Notes: a model not told the origin generated them from the letters alone. A DNA stretch of 64,000 nt from Rhizobium sp. BK602 (GCF_014195095.1 NZ_JACIBC010000009.1:62001-126000), one strand, 5' to 3'; positions 7,615-16,775 are shown, numbered from the stretch's first letter. Made by a program: numbers and translations.

Positions 7615-8868
7615 TTATGCCCACTCGCCCTTGCGCATGACCGGAACGCGCGAACCGTCGGCATTGATGCCGTCGATATCGACCTTGTCGGAGCCGATCA
7701 TCCAGTCGATGTGGATCAGGCTGGAATTGCCGCCCTGTGCCTTGATCTGCTCCTGGCTGAGTGATGCGCCGTCGATGAAGCACTTGGAATAGCACTGGCC
7801 GAGGGCGATGTGGCAGGAGGCGTTTTCGTCAAAGAGCGTATTGTAGAACAGGATGCCGCTCGCCGAGATCGGCGAGGAATGCGGCACCAGTGCCACTTCG
7901 CCGAGCCGGCGCGCGCCTTCGTCGGTGTCGAGCACCTTGTTCAGCACTTCTTCGCCGCGCGTCGCCTTGGCCTCGACGATGCGGCCGCCTTCGAAGCGCA
8001 CCTGGATATTGTCGATCAGCGTGCCCTGATGCGACAGCGGCTTGGTCGAGGAGACATGGCCTTCGACGCGCAGCGCATGCGGCGTGGTGAAGACCTCTTC
8101 CGTCGGAATGTTCGGATTGCAGGTGATGCCGTTCTTGGCTGTGGAAGCGCCACCATGCCATTCATGGCCGTCGGCGAGGCCGACCGTCAGGTCCGTGCCC
8201 GGTCCCTGGAAATGCAGGGCGGCAAAGCGCTGGCCGTTCATCCAGGTCGAACGCTTGTGCAGATTGGCATTGTGCTCGGCCCAGGCGGCGATCGGATCTT
8301 CGACATCGACGCGCGACGCCGAGAAGATCGCCTTGGCGAGCTTGGCGACGGCGATCGCCTCCGGATCGTCGGGGAAGACCAGCTTTGCCCAGGAGGGGTT
8401 CGGGTAGGAGACGATGTTCCAGTTGATGTCGAAATTGGAGATCTTCTCCAGCGCCGGCTTGTAAGCGGCCGAATTGGCGCGGTTGGCGCGCGCCACCTTG
8501 GACGGGTCCTGGCCGGAGAGCAGCATTGGATTGTCGCCGGAAATGGCGAGCCGCGCGGTATTGTTGGCGAAGGCCTTGCCCATGCCGTCATAGAGCCAGC
8601 CCGCCGCGCGATCGAAGCTCTGGTCGTGGCCGTATTCGTAGCGGGCAAGCGTGGTCTCCTCGTCCGAGTAAAAAGTGGAGACGAGCCCCGCGCCGGCCTT
8701 GTAGGCCTCGCGCGTGATCAGCCGCACCAGCGGCATCGCCGCGACCGGTGCCGTCATCAGCAGATCCTGCCCGGCCTGCAGCTGCAGCCCGACCTTCACG
8801 GCCACTTCCGCCAGCTTCTCCAGCTTGGCGTGATCGACGGGATGATGGTTGGGAGAGGCTGATGTCAT
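7615..8868 (-). CDS. M29-family aminopeptidase (AmpS/PepS type)
   Basis: The 417-residue protein starts MTSASPNHHPVDHAKLEKLA and matches M29 metallo-aminopeptidases. Candidate metal ligands are visible in order: PTEEVFTTPH, FDENASCHIALG and the C-terminal LIHIDWMIGSDKVDIDG. These enzymes remove N-terminal residues using two divalent metals and are cytoplasmic. I chose the ATG at 8868 because homology begins there; the frame is open further upstream but overlaps the YbaK gene. The gap to that gene is 95 bases, so it may have its own promoter. Confidence 0.93.
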   Translation of the reverse strand: MTSASPNHHPVDHAKLEKLAEVAVKVGLQLQAGQDLLMTAPVAAMPLVRLITREAYKAGAGLVSTFYSDEETTLARYEYGHDQSFDRAAGWLYDGMGKAFANNTARLAISGDNPMLLSGQDPSKVARANRANSAAYKPALEKISNFDINWNIVSYPNPSWAKLVFPDDPEAIAVAKLAKAIFSASRVDVEDPIAAWAEHNANLHKRSTWMNGQRFAALHFQGPGTDLTVGLADGHEWHGGASTAKNGITCNPNIPTEEVFTTPHALRVEGHVSSTKPLSHQGTLIDNIQVRFEGGRIVEAKATRGEEVLNKVLDTDEGARRLGEVALVPHSSPISASGILFYNTLFDENASCHIALGQCYSKCFIDGASLSQEQIKAQGGNSSLIHIDWMIGSDKVDIDGINADGSRVPVMRKGEWA

Positions 8869-8963
8869 GGCGAAACCTGCTTGGCTGATATCGAAAGAAT
8901 GGTCAGAAGACTTAGACCGGTTTGCGGCGAAATTGAAGGCGGTTTGTCCGATCGCGGCATGGC

Positions 8964-9437
8964 TCAGGCAATCAGCGGTGCAGCCTTGGCCTTCAGGACG
9001 GTCAAGGCATCCTGCGGGCTGAGCCGCACCTGCAGGCCGCGCTGGCCGCCATTGATATAGACGTAAGCCTCGGTCATCGCCTGCGCCTCGATTGCCGTCG
9101 GCACGCTCTTTTTCTGGCCGAAGGGGCTGATGCCGCCGACATGATAGCCCGTCAGCCGCTCGGCATCTGCGGGCTTCATCATGGCAGCCGATTTGCCGCC
9201 GAAAGCGGCGGCGAGCTTCTTCATGCTGACTTCGTGATTGGAAGGCACGACCACGCAAACCGGCTTGCCATCCACCTCCGCCATCAGCGTCTTCAGCACC
9301 CGATGCGGCTCCTCGCCGATGGCCTCCGCCGCCTGCATGCCGATGCGCTCGGCATTCGGATCGTAATCATAGGCGTGAACCGTGAAGGCGACCTTGGCCT
9401 GGGTCAGCACTTGCGTGGCGCGGGTGGTTTTGGACAT
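8964..9437 (-). CDS. ybaK: YbaK/EbsC-family Cys-tRNA(Pro) deacylase
   Basis: The 157-residue protein has the YbaK fold. Lys in VLKTLMAEV (around residue 48) is the residue that positions misacylated tRNA, and GGISPFGQKK around 103-112 is the family's conserved loop. The protein hydrolyses Cys-tRNA(Pro) formed by ProRS error, a trans-editing step. The start at 9437 is the first ATG followed by family sequence (MSKTTRATQVL). It follows the YffB-like gene with a 10-base gap and is probably in one operon with the two genes upstream. Confidence 0.9.
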   Translation of the reverse strand: MSKTTRATQVLTQAKVAFTVHAYDYDPNAERIGMQAAEAIGEEPHRVLKTLMAEVDGKPVCVVVPSNHEVSMKKLAAAFGGKSAAMMKPADAERLTGYHVGGISPFGQKKSVPTAIEAQAMTEAYVYINGGQRGLQVRLSPQDALTVLKAKAAPLIA

Positions 9438-9447
9438 GGCGCGATCT

Positions 9448-9804
9448 TCAGGCAGCCTTGCCGAATGCGGCCGCATAAATCTCCGGCTTGAACCCAACAA
9501 GCAACTTGCCGCCCGCTTCCAGTACCGGACGCTTGATCATCGAAGGCTGGGCCAGCATCAGGGCAATCGCCTTTTCCTTGGTGAGATCGGAACGGTCCGC
9601 CTCGGGCAGGGCCCTGAAGGTGGTGCCGGCGCGGTTGAGCACGATGTCCCAGCCGGCTTCGCTCGTCCAGCGCTCCAGATGATCCCGGTCGATGCCGACG
9701 GCCTTGTAGTCGTGGAAATCATAGGCGATGCCGTGGCTTTCCAGCCAGGTCCGGGCCTTCTTCATCGTGTCGCAATTCTTGATGCCGTAAATGGTGATCG
9801 TCAT
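9448..9804 (-). CDS. ArsC/Spx-family protein (YffB-like)
   Basis: The 118-residue thioredoxin-fold protein begins MTITIYGIKNCDTMKKA, with a single Cys at residue 11 in the ArsC position. Near the C-terminus it has IKRPVLEAGGKLLVGF, the stretch that carries the conserved Arg. The length and the lone Cys fit YffB-type proteins rather than a true arsenate reductase, and no other ars genes are nearby. The function in rhizobia is unclear; a glutathione-linked reductase role is a family guess. Confidence 0.88.
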   Translation of the reverse strand: MTITIYGIKNCDTMKKARTWLESHGIAYDFHDYKAVGIDRDHLERWTSEAGWDIVLNRAGTTFRALPEADRSDLTKEKAIALMLAQPSMIKRPVLEAGGKLLVGFKPEIYAAAFGKAA

Positions 9805-9828
9805 GTCAAACCCGTCTGTTGCTCTGTC

Positions 9829-10890
9829 TCAGTCTTCCAGTGTTCCCGGCTTGCGGCCGGCGGCACTCGGCCTGTCGCAGCCGATCTTCATCAGGTCGCC
9901 GCGGCGGCGGACCAGCCGGTCGGAGACGCGTGTGACGATGAGGCCGGCTTGCGGCGCATGAACGTCGATGCTGCCATCAGGCATGCCGGGCGCGGTGATG
10001 ATCGTTGCCAGCAGATCGCCCTGTTCGACGCGCTCGCCGATATTGCGATGGAAAAGCACGGTACCGGCCTGCGGCGCGCGGATCATCTCGACATTGTCGA
10101 GCGGCACCGCCGGTCCGGTGAAAGCGGATAGGGTGACGCCGTCGTCCCTGACCGCGCCACGGGCGGCAAGGAAGCGCCAGAGCCCTTCGGCATCTTTCCT
10201 CGCCATTTCCGGATAGACATCGCGCGTGCCGCGCAGCTCGACGGTCACCGACAGCCTTCCTGATAGATGCGCCTTCTTCTCGCCGGGGACTTCATATTTC
10301 CAGGCAAAGCTGACCGCTTCCTCGAAGGCCGAGCTTTCGCCGTCCGACAACAGCACGGCATCCATGTCGAGCGCCGCCGCCAGATCGGCCGCCTCCGGCC
10401 AGAAGGCGTCGTCGATATAGGCATATTGCAGGGATTCGTCGTCGCAATGCAGGTCGATCACCAGATCCGCGCCGAGCGCCATATGGATGAGCTGTCGCTT
10501 CAGCCGGTCGACGGCGGAATAGCGCTCCAGGTTTGCGATCAGCAGATTTCGGTCGCGCAGCGAGATCAGCGGGAAGTCGCGGTTGAAGTTCGTGCGCGAG
10601 CCGAGGTCGAAACGGCCCTGCATCTCGCCGAAATGCGATTGCGCGGCACCGATCGGGTTGGCGTGCGGCACGACGGTGATATCGCTGAGAAGCGCGCCGT
10701 CCGCCTCGGCCTGCCGCAACCGTTCGCAGAGGAAATGGACAAGCGCCGTGCCCGGCAGCTCGCCGGCGTGGAGCGCGGCCTGGATATAGATTTTCGGGGC
10801 ATCCGGCTTGCTGCCCTTGAAATGCAGCACCGGCAGCCGCCAGGAGATGCCCGCGCTATCGCCCTCGAGAACGATTTCGGTGATGTCCAT
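9829..10890 (-). CDS. Succinylglutamate desuccinylase/aspartoacylase-family protein
   Basis: The 353-residue protein has the zinc-carboxypeptidase-like signature HAGELPG (His41, Glu44) and the third zinc ligand in DLHCDD (His148). NFNRDFP at 101-107 corresponds to the substrate-carboxylate-binding Asn-Arg pair. After residue 260 there is a barrel-like domain (IRAPQAGTVLFHRNIGERVEQGDLL) resembling lipoyl/biotinyl domains. Such enzymes deacylate N-acyl amino acids or related compounds such as ectoines; the substrate is unknown. The ATG at 10890 has AGGAGA upstream. It leads the probable three-gene operon down to 8964. Confidence 0.9.
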   Translation of the reverse strand: MDITEIVLEGDSAGISWRLPVLHFKGSKPDAPKIYIQAALHAGELPGTALVHFLCERLRQAEADGALLSDITVVPHANPIGAAQSHFGEMQGRFDLGSRTNFNRDFPLISLRDRNLLIANLERYSAVDRLKRQLIHMALGADLVIDLHCDDESLQYAYIDDAFWPEAADLAAALDMDAVLLSDGESSAFEEAVSFAWKYEVPGEKKAHLSGRLSVTVELRGTRDVYPEMARKDAEGLWRFLAARGAVRDDGVTLSAFTGPAVPLDNVEMIRAPQAGTVLFHRNIGERVEQGDLLATIITAPGMPDGSIDVHAPQAGLIVTRVSDRLVRRRGDLMKIGCDRPSAAGRKPGTLED

Positions 10891-10985
10891 GCGCCTGTCT
10901 CCTGCTTGCTTGTGATTGTCGCAGGTCCATACCAAGCCCCGATCGCTTCGCGCAATGATTATCAGGGATTATCGGGCGGCGGGAT

Positions 10986-11013
10986 CAAAGGCTTCGGTTT
11001 GCCGAAGCCTTTG
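10986..11013 (-). terminator. Hairpin terminator of the MFS gene
   Basis: Twelve-base arms (CAAAGGCTTCGG and CCGAAGCCTTTG) flank the loop TTTG, three bases past the MFS stop codon. The stem is perfect, but there is no long U-tract, so termination efficiency is uncertain. Confidence 0.7.
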
Positions 11014-11016
11014 GCC

Positions 11017-12198
11017 CTAGCCGTTGCTGGTCCTACGCAGGCAGAGGCAGATTGCAAGGCCGAGCACGACTGCGCCGCCACCGAGGAGGAAAGGCGCGGT
11101 ATAGCCGAAGTGATCGGCAAGCACGCCGGCGATCGGGCCGGTGCCGCCGAGCGCCACGTCGAGGAAGATCGAGTAGAGGCCAAGCGCCACGCCGCGGTTC
11201 TGTGGCGGAATGCGTGCCATCGCCTCGTTGCCAAGTGCGGGGAAGATCGGCGCGAAGCCGGCGCCGGCAAGGGCCGCGCCGATGATGGCGACGGTGGGCG
11301 TGGGGGCGAAGGCAATCGTCAGCAGGCCGACGATCTCCAGCACCAGCGAAATACGCGCCAGCGGCAGGCCGCCAAAGCGGGCGACGGCTTGCGCCAATCC
11401 AAGGCGGATGCCCATGAAGGCGAGGCCGAAGGCGCTCAAGGCCAGCGAAGCCCCGTCCCAATCGCGGTTATGGAAAAACAGGGCGACGAAGGCCATGACG
11501 ACGCCGAAGCCGCTGGAGGCCAGTGCCAATGCCACGCCGTAAGGCAGGATGCGGCCGAGCACCTGGCCGGTGCCGATGCCCTTCTCCTTGATACCGGGCA
11601 CGGGCGGCCGCGTTTGTGCCAGCATCAGGCCGGCAATCGCCAGGCCGATCGTCATCGCGCCGATGGCGAAGAAACCATATTGTCCGGTAAGCCAGGCGCC
11701 GAAGGGAGCTGCGAGCGCGATACCGCCATAGGTGGCGATGCCGTTCCACGAGATGATGCGCACGGTTTCGCGCGAACCCATCAGGCCGATCGCCCAGGTG
11801 ATCGCCGCCGTGCTGACCAGGCTTTCGCCGATACCGAGCGCCAGGCGTCCGGCAAGCAACAACGACAGGCTCGCCGCCGGAATGTCCGTCACAAGCGCCG
11901 ATGCCAGCGTCAGGGTGCCACAAAGTCCATAGGAGAAAAAGCCGAGGAAGACCGAACGGCGCGGCCCGTATTGGTCGCACAATCGGCCGACCTGCGCGCG
12001 GCTGACGATGGTCGCCACATATTGCGTGCTGATGGCAATACCGGCCCAGACGACGCCGAAACCGAGGCCGCTATCGACATGGGTCGGCAGCACGGCGAGC
12101 GGCAGACCGATGGCGAGATAGCCGAAGAAGGTCAGCGCGACGATGGAAACGAGGGTAAGAGCCGAATTCGACTGGATGGTTTGAGACGCAGTGTTCAC
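11017..12198 (-). CDS. MFS transporter (YfcJ/YhhS-like exporter)
   Basis: The 393-residue protein has about twelve membrane helices. The motif between helices 2 and 3 is GRLCDQYGPRRS, the usual MFS loop signature, and its counterpart in the second half is weaker. Overall resemblance is to the YfcJ/YhhS group of small-molecule exporters. Substrate is unknown. The gene has no clear partner: upstream is the convergent-looking hairpin region and the quinone reductase gene on the same strand (203-base gap). Confidence 0.9.
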   Translation of the reverse strand: MNTASQTIQSNSALTLVSIVALTFFGYLAIGLPLAVLPTHVDSGLGFGVVWAGIAISTQYVATIVSRAQVGRLCDQYGPRRSVFLGFFSYGLCGTLTLASALVTDIPAASLSLLLAGRLALGIGESLVSTAAITWAIGLMGSRETVRIISWNGIATYGGIALAAPFGAWLTGQYGFFAIGAMTIGLAIAGLMLAQTRPPVPGIKEKGIGTGQVLGRILPYGVALALASSGFGVVMAFVALFFHNRDWDGASLALSAFGLAFMGIRLGLAQAVARFGGLPLARISLVLEIVGLLTIAFAPTPTVAIIGAALAGAGFAPIFPALGNEAMARIPPQNRGVALGLYSIFLDVALGGTGPIAGVLADHFGYTAPFLLGGGAVVLGLAICLCLRRTSNG

Positions 12199-12337
12199 GA
12201 GATATCGCCTGCGGGCACCGGCCAGGCGGTGTCCATGCTGTTTGCCACGACGGATCGGGGTTCATATCGGCTGGAAGGGGCCGGATAGAAATGGCAGCGA
12301 TGCCACTCCCAACTGGTATCAGGCAAAAGCAGGCTCG

Positions 12338-12375
12338 GTCAATGGAAGTGCTGCTATGCAGCAAAGACCATTGAC
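12338..12375. terminator. Nested palindrome, probable terminator of the quinone reductase gene
   Basis: Outer arms GTCAATGG (12338-12345) and CCATTGAC (12368-12375) enclose inner arms TGCTGC (12349-12354) and GCAGCA (12358-12363) around a TAT loop. Internal loops of three and four bases separate the two stems. It starts 26 bases after the stop of the quinone reductase gene on the minus strand. No U-tract follows, so it could equally be a processing site or leader structure of the MFS mRNA. Confidence 0.5.
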
Positions 12376-12401
12376 GCGGCCCGGCGATTGTGGGTGGCGG
12401 T

Positions 12402-13376
12402 TCACATCGTCAGCACGACGCTCGCCGTCGTCCGCCCCGCTTCCAGATCGGCATGCGCGACAGCGGCGTCCCTCAGCGCATATTCCGCGCCGATGGGGTT
12501 GGTGAGTCCGGCCTGCAGCTCTGCCATCAGCGCCTTGGCGCCGTGGCGGTAAAGTTCCGGATCGTTTGCATAGACAAGCACGCTCGGGCGGGAAAGGGCG
12601 ATGGCGCGGGGCGCGGTCAACTCCTCGATCTGGATCGGTGGGATCGGGCCGGCCGGCTGGCCGAGGCTGGCGGCCATGCCGAAGGGGCGCACGGCGGCGA
12701 GCGTCTGCGACAGCATCGCGCCGCCGATACCGTCGATGGCGAGATGCACGCCCCGCCGGTCGGCGATGCGGCGGGTTTCCTCCACCCAGTCCTCGGAATT
12801 GTGCAGCAGCACCGCATCGGCGCCGGCTTCATAGGCAAATTCGGCCTTGGCCTCGGAGCCGACGGTGCCGATGACATTCGCGCCCAGGCGCTTCGCCCAG
12901 CGTGTGACGATCTGCCCGAGGCCGCCGGCGGCGGCATGCACCAGGATCCATTCGCCGGGCTGCACGGGATGAACCTTGTGAAGCAGCATATGGGCGGTCA
13001 GCCCGCGCAGCATGGTGCTGCCGGCAAGCCGCTCGCTGACGCCGTCGGGCAGCAGCACCAGCCGCGAGGCCGGCAGCGTGCGGACCTCGGCATAGCTTCC
13101 GAGCGGATGGCCGACATAGGCGACGCGGTCGCCGACCTTCAGCTCCTCGACGCCGGGGCCGATCGCTTCCACCACGCCTGCGCCCTCGAAGCCAAGAACG
13201 GTCTGGCCGGGCGACAGGGGATAGAGTCCCGAGCGGATATAGATATCGACGAAATTCACTCCTGAAATGCTTTGGCGGATGCGTGCCTGGCCTGGCCCCG
13301 GCTCGACGATCGGGAGTTCGACGAGCCTCATGGTTTCAGGGCTTCCGGGACTGGTGATGGCAATGGCGTGGGGCAT
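12402..13376 (-). CDS. Quinone oxidoreductase (NADPH-dependent, MDR superfamily, zinc-free)
   Basis: The 324-residue protein is a QOR-type reductase: SGVNFVDIYIRSGLYP at about 37-52, FEGAGVVEAIG at about 65, and the nucleotide-binding VHAAAGGLGQIVTRWAK about 140-157. It lacks the zinc-ligand pattern of classical alcohol dehydrogenases. Relatives reduce quinones by one electron or enones by hydride transfer. AGGAGA precedes the ATG at 13376. It diverges from the LysR gene at 13470, its likely regulator; the shared control region is only 93 bases. Confidence 0.93.
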   Translation of the reverse strand: MPHAIAITSPGSPETMRLVELPIVEPGPGQARIRQSISGVNFVDIYIRSGLYPLSPGQTVLGFEGAGVVEAIGPGVEELKVGDRVAYVGHPLGSYAEVRTLPASRLVLLPDGVSERLAGSTMLRGLTAHMLLHKVHPVQPGEWILVHAAAGGLGQIVTRWAKRLGANVIGTVGSEAKAEFAYEAGADAVLLHNSEDWVEETRRIADRRGVHLAIDGIGGAMLSQTLAAVRPFGMAASLGQPAGPIPPIQIEELTAPRAIALSRPSVLVYANDPELYRHGAKALMAELQAGLTNPIGAEYALRDAAVAHADLEAGRTTASVVLTM

Positions 13377-13451
13377 GGGGCAGTCTCCTTTCAGACGCAC
13401 TTTTTGAGCACAAAGGCGGGACTGAATAAATTCGGTATGAACTCACTGCTC

Positions 13452-13469
13452 CTGTGCAATAATGCACAG
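13452..13469. promoter_or_regulatory. Palindromic operator candidate between QOR and LysR genes
   Basis: Perfect seven-base arms CTGTGCA and TGCACAG flank ATAA. The right arm ends at the base before the preferred LysR ATG (13470) and lies 76 bases upstream of the QOR start. A dyad in the divergent promoter is where LysR proteins bind, so autoregulation plus QOR control is a reasonable inference. Confidence 0.6.
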
Positions 13470-14348
13470 ATGATCGATTGGCAGGACCTCCTCCATTTCG
13501 CCGCCCTGGCGCGCACCGGCTCGCTTTCGGCCGCCGCGCGCGAGCTCGGCGTCGACCACGCCACCGTGGGACGCCGCATCGCCGCGCTGGAGCGGGCGCT
13601 GGATCTGCGCCTCGTGGATCGCCGGCCACGCACCTCGCCGCTGACGGCCGACGGCCGGGCGATCGCCGAGCTGGTGGCGGGCATGGAGGAGAATGTCGAG
13701 GCGATCAGGCGTTATTCGAAAAGCGCGGTCGCCGGGCTCTCGGCCGCCGTCAAGATCAGCGCCCCTCCTTCCGTCGCCGCGCATCTCATCGCTCCGAAGG
13801 CGGTGGGTTTCCGCGCCGCGCATCCGGATATCATGCTCACCATCGCCGGTGTGACCAGGCGTTCCGCGCTGGATCACGGCGAGGCCGATATCGCCGTGCG
13901 CATGACGCGTCCCGAGGAGAGCGATCTTCTGGTGCGCCGTATCGGCGTCATGCGGTTCGGGCTCTATGCCACGGCCGAGATTGCGCAAACGCCGGAGGAG
14001 GACTGGGTCTTCATCGGCTATGACGCGGCGCTCGATCATCTGACCCAGCAGACCTGGTTGCGCAGTCTGCTGGCCGGCCGACCCATCGTGTTCCGCGCCG
14101 GCGATGTCTTCGGCCAGCTGGAAGCGGCTCGCGCCGGTCTCGGCGTGGTCGCTCTCCCGGCATTCCTCGGCGATGGCGAGGCGGAGCTCAAGCGCTTGCC
14201 GGTGGCCATCCCATCGCCCATGCGAGACCTGTGGCTGGTGACCTATCCCGACCTGCGCCGTTCGCCCGCCATCCGGGCGGTGATGGATTTCGTCAGCGAG
14301 ACGATCGGCGCGAGCTGCCCGATCAGGGACCCCGACGGCGACGATTAA
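13470..14348 (+). CDS. LysR-family transcriptional regulator
   Basis: The 292-residue protein has an N-terminal winged helix-turn-helix (MIDWQDLLHFAALARTGSLSAAARELGVDHATVGRRIAALE) and a C-terminal effector domain starting near residue 90. I prefer the ATG at 13470 because family members start MIDW; an in-frame ATG at 13437 would add 11 residues and place the palindrome inside the gene. Neither has a good Shine-Dalgarno. It is divergent from the quinone reductase gene and is probably its regulator. The regulator at 25699 is of the same MIDW subtype. Confidence 0.92.
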   Translation: MIDWQDLLHFAALARTGSLSAAARELGVDHATVGRRIAALERALDLRLVDRRPRTSPLTADGRAIAELVAGMEENVEAIRRYSKSAVAGLSAAVKISAPPSVAAHLIAPKAVGFRAAHPDIMLTIAGVTRRSALDHGEADIAVRMTRPEESDLLVRRIGVMRFGLYATAEIAQTPEEDWVFIGYDAALDHLTQQTWLRSLLAGRPIVFRAGDVFGQLEAARAGLGVVALPAFLGDGEAELKRLPVAIPSPMRDLWLVTYPDLRRSPAIRAVMDFVSETIGASCPIRDPDGDD

Positions 14349-14437
14349 GGCGGCGGGCTTCGGTCGATTTTTCTGTTGCGGCCCGGCCGCGAATCTCTAG
14401 ACATAAGTCAGTTGTGCGTTCCTGTGGTCGATGATCG

Positions 14438-16069
14438 ATGGCGAAGCTGAACGGCTGGCCCGTGCTGAACAGAGCCGATGTGCTGGCAGGCATATCGGTG
14501 GCGGGCCTGATGCTGCCGGAAGCCGTTGCCTATGCCGGCATTGCCGGCCTGCCGCCGCATCGTGCCATCCTCGCCGGTATCGCCGGCTGTCTCGTCTATG
14601 CGATTTTCGGGCGCAGCCGCTTCGCGATCGTCTCGCCGACATCCTCCTCCGCCGCGATTCTGGCCGCGACGCTGGCGATTGTGCCAGGGGACGCCACCGT
14701 CAAGGCCGGCCTTGCGACCATCGCCGTCGCCCTCGCGGGCGTCCTGTTTCTCATCGCCGGCGCCCTGCGTCTCGGTGGCATCACTGGCTTCATCTCGCGG
14801 CCCGTGTTGCGCGGCTTCGCGCTGGGATTGGCGATCACCATCATTCTGCATCAATTGCCGATCCTGGTCGGCGCCCCCGTGCAGGGTTCCAACATCCTGA
14901 CCTATGCCGCGGCATTGCTCGCGGCCATCCCGCACTGGAATCCGGTGAGCGTCGCCATCGGTGTGGTGGCGCTCATGGCGTTGCTGCTGCTCAAACGGCT
15001 GCCGGGTATTCCCGGCGCTTTCCTGGTGTTGGCGGCGGGTATCCTCGCCTCCGTCGTGTTCGATCTCGAAAACCATGGCGTCAAGCTGGTGGGAGCCATC
15101 GAGATCCTGCCGCAATGGCCGTCGTTGCCCGATGCTGGATGGGCGGCCTATTCGCGGCTGGCGCAGTTCACCGTGCCGCTGGTGCTCATTCTCTTCGCCG
15201 AATCCTGGGGGACGATGCGGGCGCTGGCGCTGCGCTATGGTGATACCCTCGAGGTCAATCGCGAGCTGGGCGCACTCGGTTTCGCCAATATCGCCAGCGC
15301 CGTCGTGCAGGGCATGCCGGTCGGCGCCGGCTTTTCGGCGGGGTTCGCCAGCGAGGCGGCGGGCGCCAAGACGCGTGCCACCGCCGCCTTTGCCGCTATC
15401 GGCCTTGCCATCCTGATCGCCTGTGCCGGGCCGCTGGTGGCGCGATTGCCGGAACCGGTGCTGGCCGCCGTGGTGATCGCGGCGCTGACGCATGCGCTCG
15501 ATCCCGGCCCCATCCTGCGGCTGAGGCGGCTGCACCGCGATTTCTACGTGGCGCTTGGCGCCACCGCCGGTGTGCTGTTCTTCGGTGTGCTGAATGGCAT
15601 GCTGCTGGCGATCGCGCTGTCGCTGGCAGCCATGATGCATCGCTTGGCATCCCCCTATATCGCCCGCCTCGGACGGTTCGGGGCCGGACATGATTTCGTC
15701 GATGTCAGCCGTCACTCGGAGGCATCGGAAATCCCCGGCATTCTCATCTGGCGCCCCGGCGAGACGCTGTTCTTCGGCAATGCCGATACGATCTTTGGCG
15801 AAATCCTGTCCCGCAGCCGTGCCGAAGCCGGCCTGCGGGCCGTCGTTCTCAGCCTCGAGGAAAGCTCGGATCTCGACAGCACCGCGCTGGATGCGCTGAT
15901 GGAATTCGACGGCGCCATGCGCGCCGCCGGTATTCGCCTGCAATTCGCCCGCGTCCATGACCGGGCCCGCGACCTGATGGCGACGGCCGGAGTCCCGGAT
16001 CTGGACAGCCGTTGCAGCTTCAGCGTCGACGATGCCGTGGCGGCGGTAGAGGGCCGACCGGCCGCGTGA
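14438..16069 (+). CDS. SulP-family anion transporter with STAS domain
   Basis: The 543-residue protein has a SulP membrane core of about ten to twelve helices, with the signature GLMLPEAVAYAGIAGLPP at about 19-36. A C-terminal STAS domain occupies about 430-540 (ILIWRPGETLFFGNAD, then LSLEESSDLDSTALDAL). SulP proteins move sulfate, bicarbonate or dicarboxylates; the STAS domain controls gating or partner binding. No carbonic anhydrase or sulfate gene is adjacent, so the ion is undetermined. It follows the LysR gene with an 89-base gap and converges on the next gene. Confidence 0.92.
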   Translation: MAKLNGWPVLNRADVLAGISVAGLMLPEAVAYAGIAGLPPHRAILAGIAGCLVYAIFGRSRFAIVSPTSSSAAILAATLAIVPGDATVKAGLATIAVALAGVLFLIAGALRLGGITGFISRPVLRGFALGLAITIILHQLPILVGAPVQGSNILTYAAALLAAIPHWNPVSVAIGVVALMALLLLKRLPGIPGAFLVLAAGILASVVFDLENHGVKLVGAIEILPQWPSLPDAGWAAYSRLAQFTVPLVLILFAESWGTMRALALRYGDTLEVNRELGALGFANIASAVVQGMPVGAGFSAGFASEAAGAKTRATAAFAAIGLAILIACAGPLVARLPEPVLAAVVIAALTHALDPGPILRLRRLHRDFYVALGATAGVLFFGVLNGMLLAIALSLAAMMHRLASPYIARLGRFGAGHDFVDVSRHSEASEIPGILIWRPGETLFFGNADTIFGEILSRSRAEAGLRAVVLSLEESSDLDSTALDALMEFDGAMRAAGIRLQFARVHDRARDLMATAGVPDLDSRCSFSVDDAVAAVEGRPAA

Positions 16070-16079
16070 GCGAATGCGC

Positions 16080-16691
16080 TCAGTCCGATAGCCGCCAATA
16101 GCAGAGATGATCGTGCCGGCTCAGTCCCTGCAGGCTGTTGATCAGCACGAAATCGCGCACGGTCCACGTGATCGGCGTTTCGAGCATCACCTCCGGAATG
16201 AGATGGCCGCGATAGAGCAGGGTCATATGCGGCTCGAACGGCCGCCCTTTATGCCGGGCAAAGCCGGTGAGCTGCATGGCGTCGTCCAGCTCCCGGTAAA
16301 GTGCCCGCATCTCCGCATTGCCGTCCTTGTTCCAGAGGACGAGCGGGCGGTTGTCGCCGCCGCCGAAGCTGACCGCCCGGTCGAAAACGGCCTGGAATGA
16401 CCGCATTCTCACGGTCGAGGCCGCTTGCATTGCCGCGAATGCCGCCTCTTCCGGCAGGCCGTGAAAGGAGCCGACCTCATAGAGCGAGATATGAGACAGA
16501 TCGGCGCGTCTTGGCTTCGCCCCAAAGCCGTACTGGCGGCGAAAATCACCGGCAAGTTCGAGGCTCCGCGCCGCGATTTCCGGATCGGGAAGGATGGCGA
16601 AGTAAAGAGCATCCACATGTGCCGGCGCGGTTCCGGATCGCCTGCTCTCTGGCTGGCCGAGATTGAGCGAAAGTTGTCCGTTGTTCTTCAT
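16080..16691 (-). CDS. 2H phosphoesterase (2'-5' RNA ligase/ThpR-like)
   Basis: The 203-residue protein carries the two catalytic H-x-S/T motifs of the 2H family: HIS at 67-69 and HMT at 155-157, spaced as in LigT/ThpR. Relatives hydrolyse 2',3'-cyclic phosphodiesters or join 2',5' RNA ends in vitro; the physiological substrate is uncertain. The N-terminal 25 residues are a polar extension. An SOS box lies 85-99 bases upstream of the start, so damage induction is possible. The gene is divergent from ogt. Confidence 0.88.
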   Translation of the reverse strand: MKNNGQLSLNLGQPESRRSGTAPAHVDALYFAILPDPEIAARSLELAGDFRRQYGFGAKPRRADLSHISLYEVGSFHGLPEEAAFAAMQAASTVRMRSFQAVFDRAVSFGGGDNRPLVLWNKDGNAEMRALYRELDDAMQLTGFARHKGRPFEPHMTLLYRGHLIPEVMLETPITWTVRDFVLINSLQGLSRHDHLCYWRLSD

Positions 16692-16775
16692 GAAACCGCA
16701 TCAGGACCAACCGGCCTGCTTCATCCTGTCTCTGTCACTGCCGGACATCCTAGAAGCACCGGCTTGCGAGATCAA

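Noticed and set aside
10267..12288. 673-codon plus-strand frame across the aspartoacylase and MFS genes
   Set aside because: Low-complexity, charged composition with no motifs; both antisense genes have strong family evidence.
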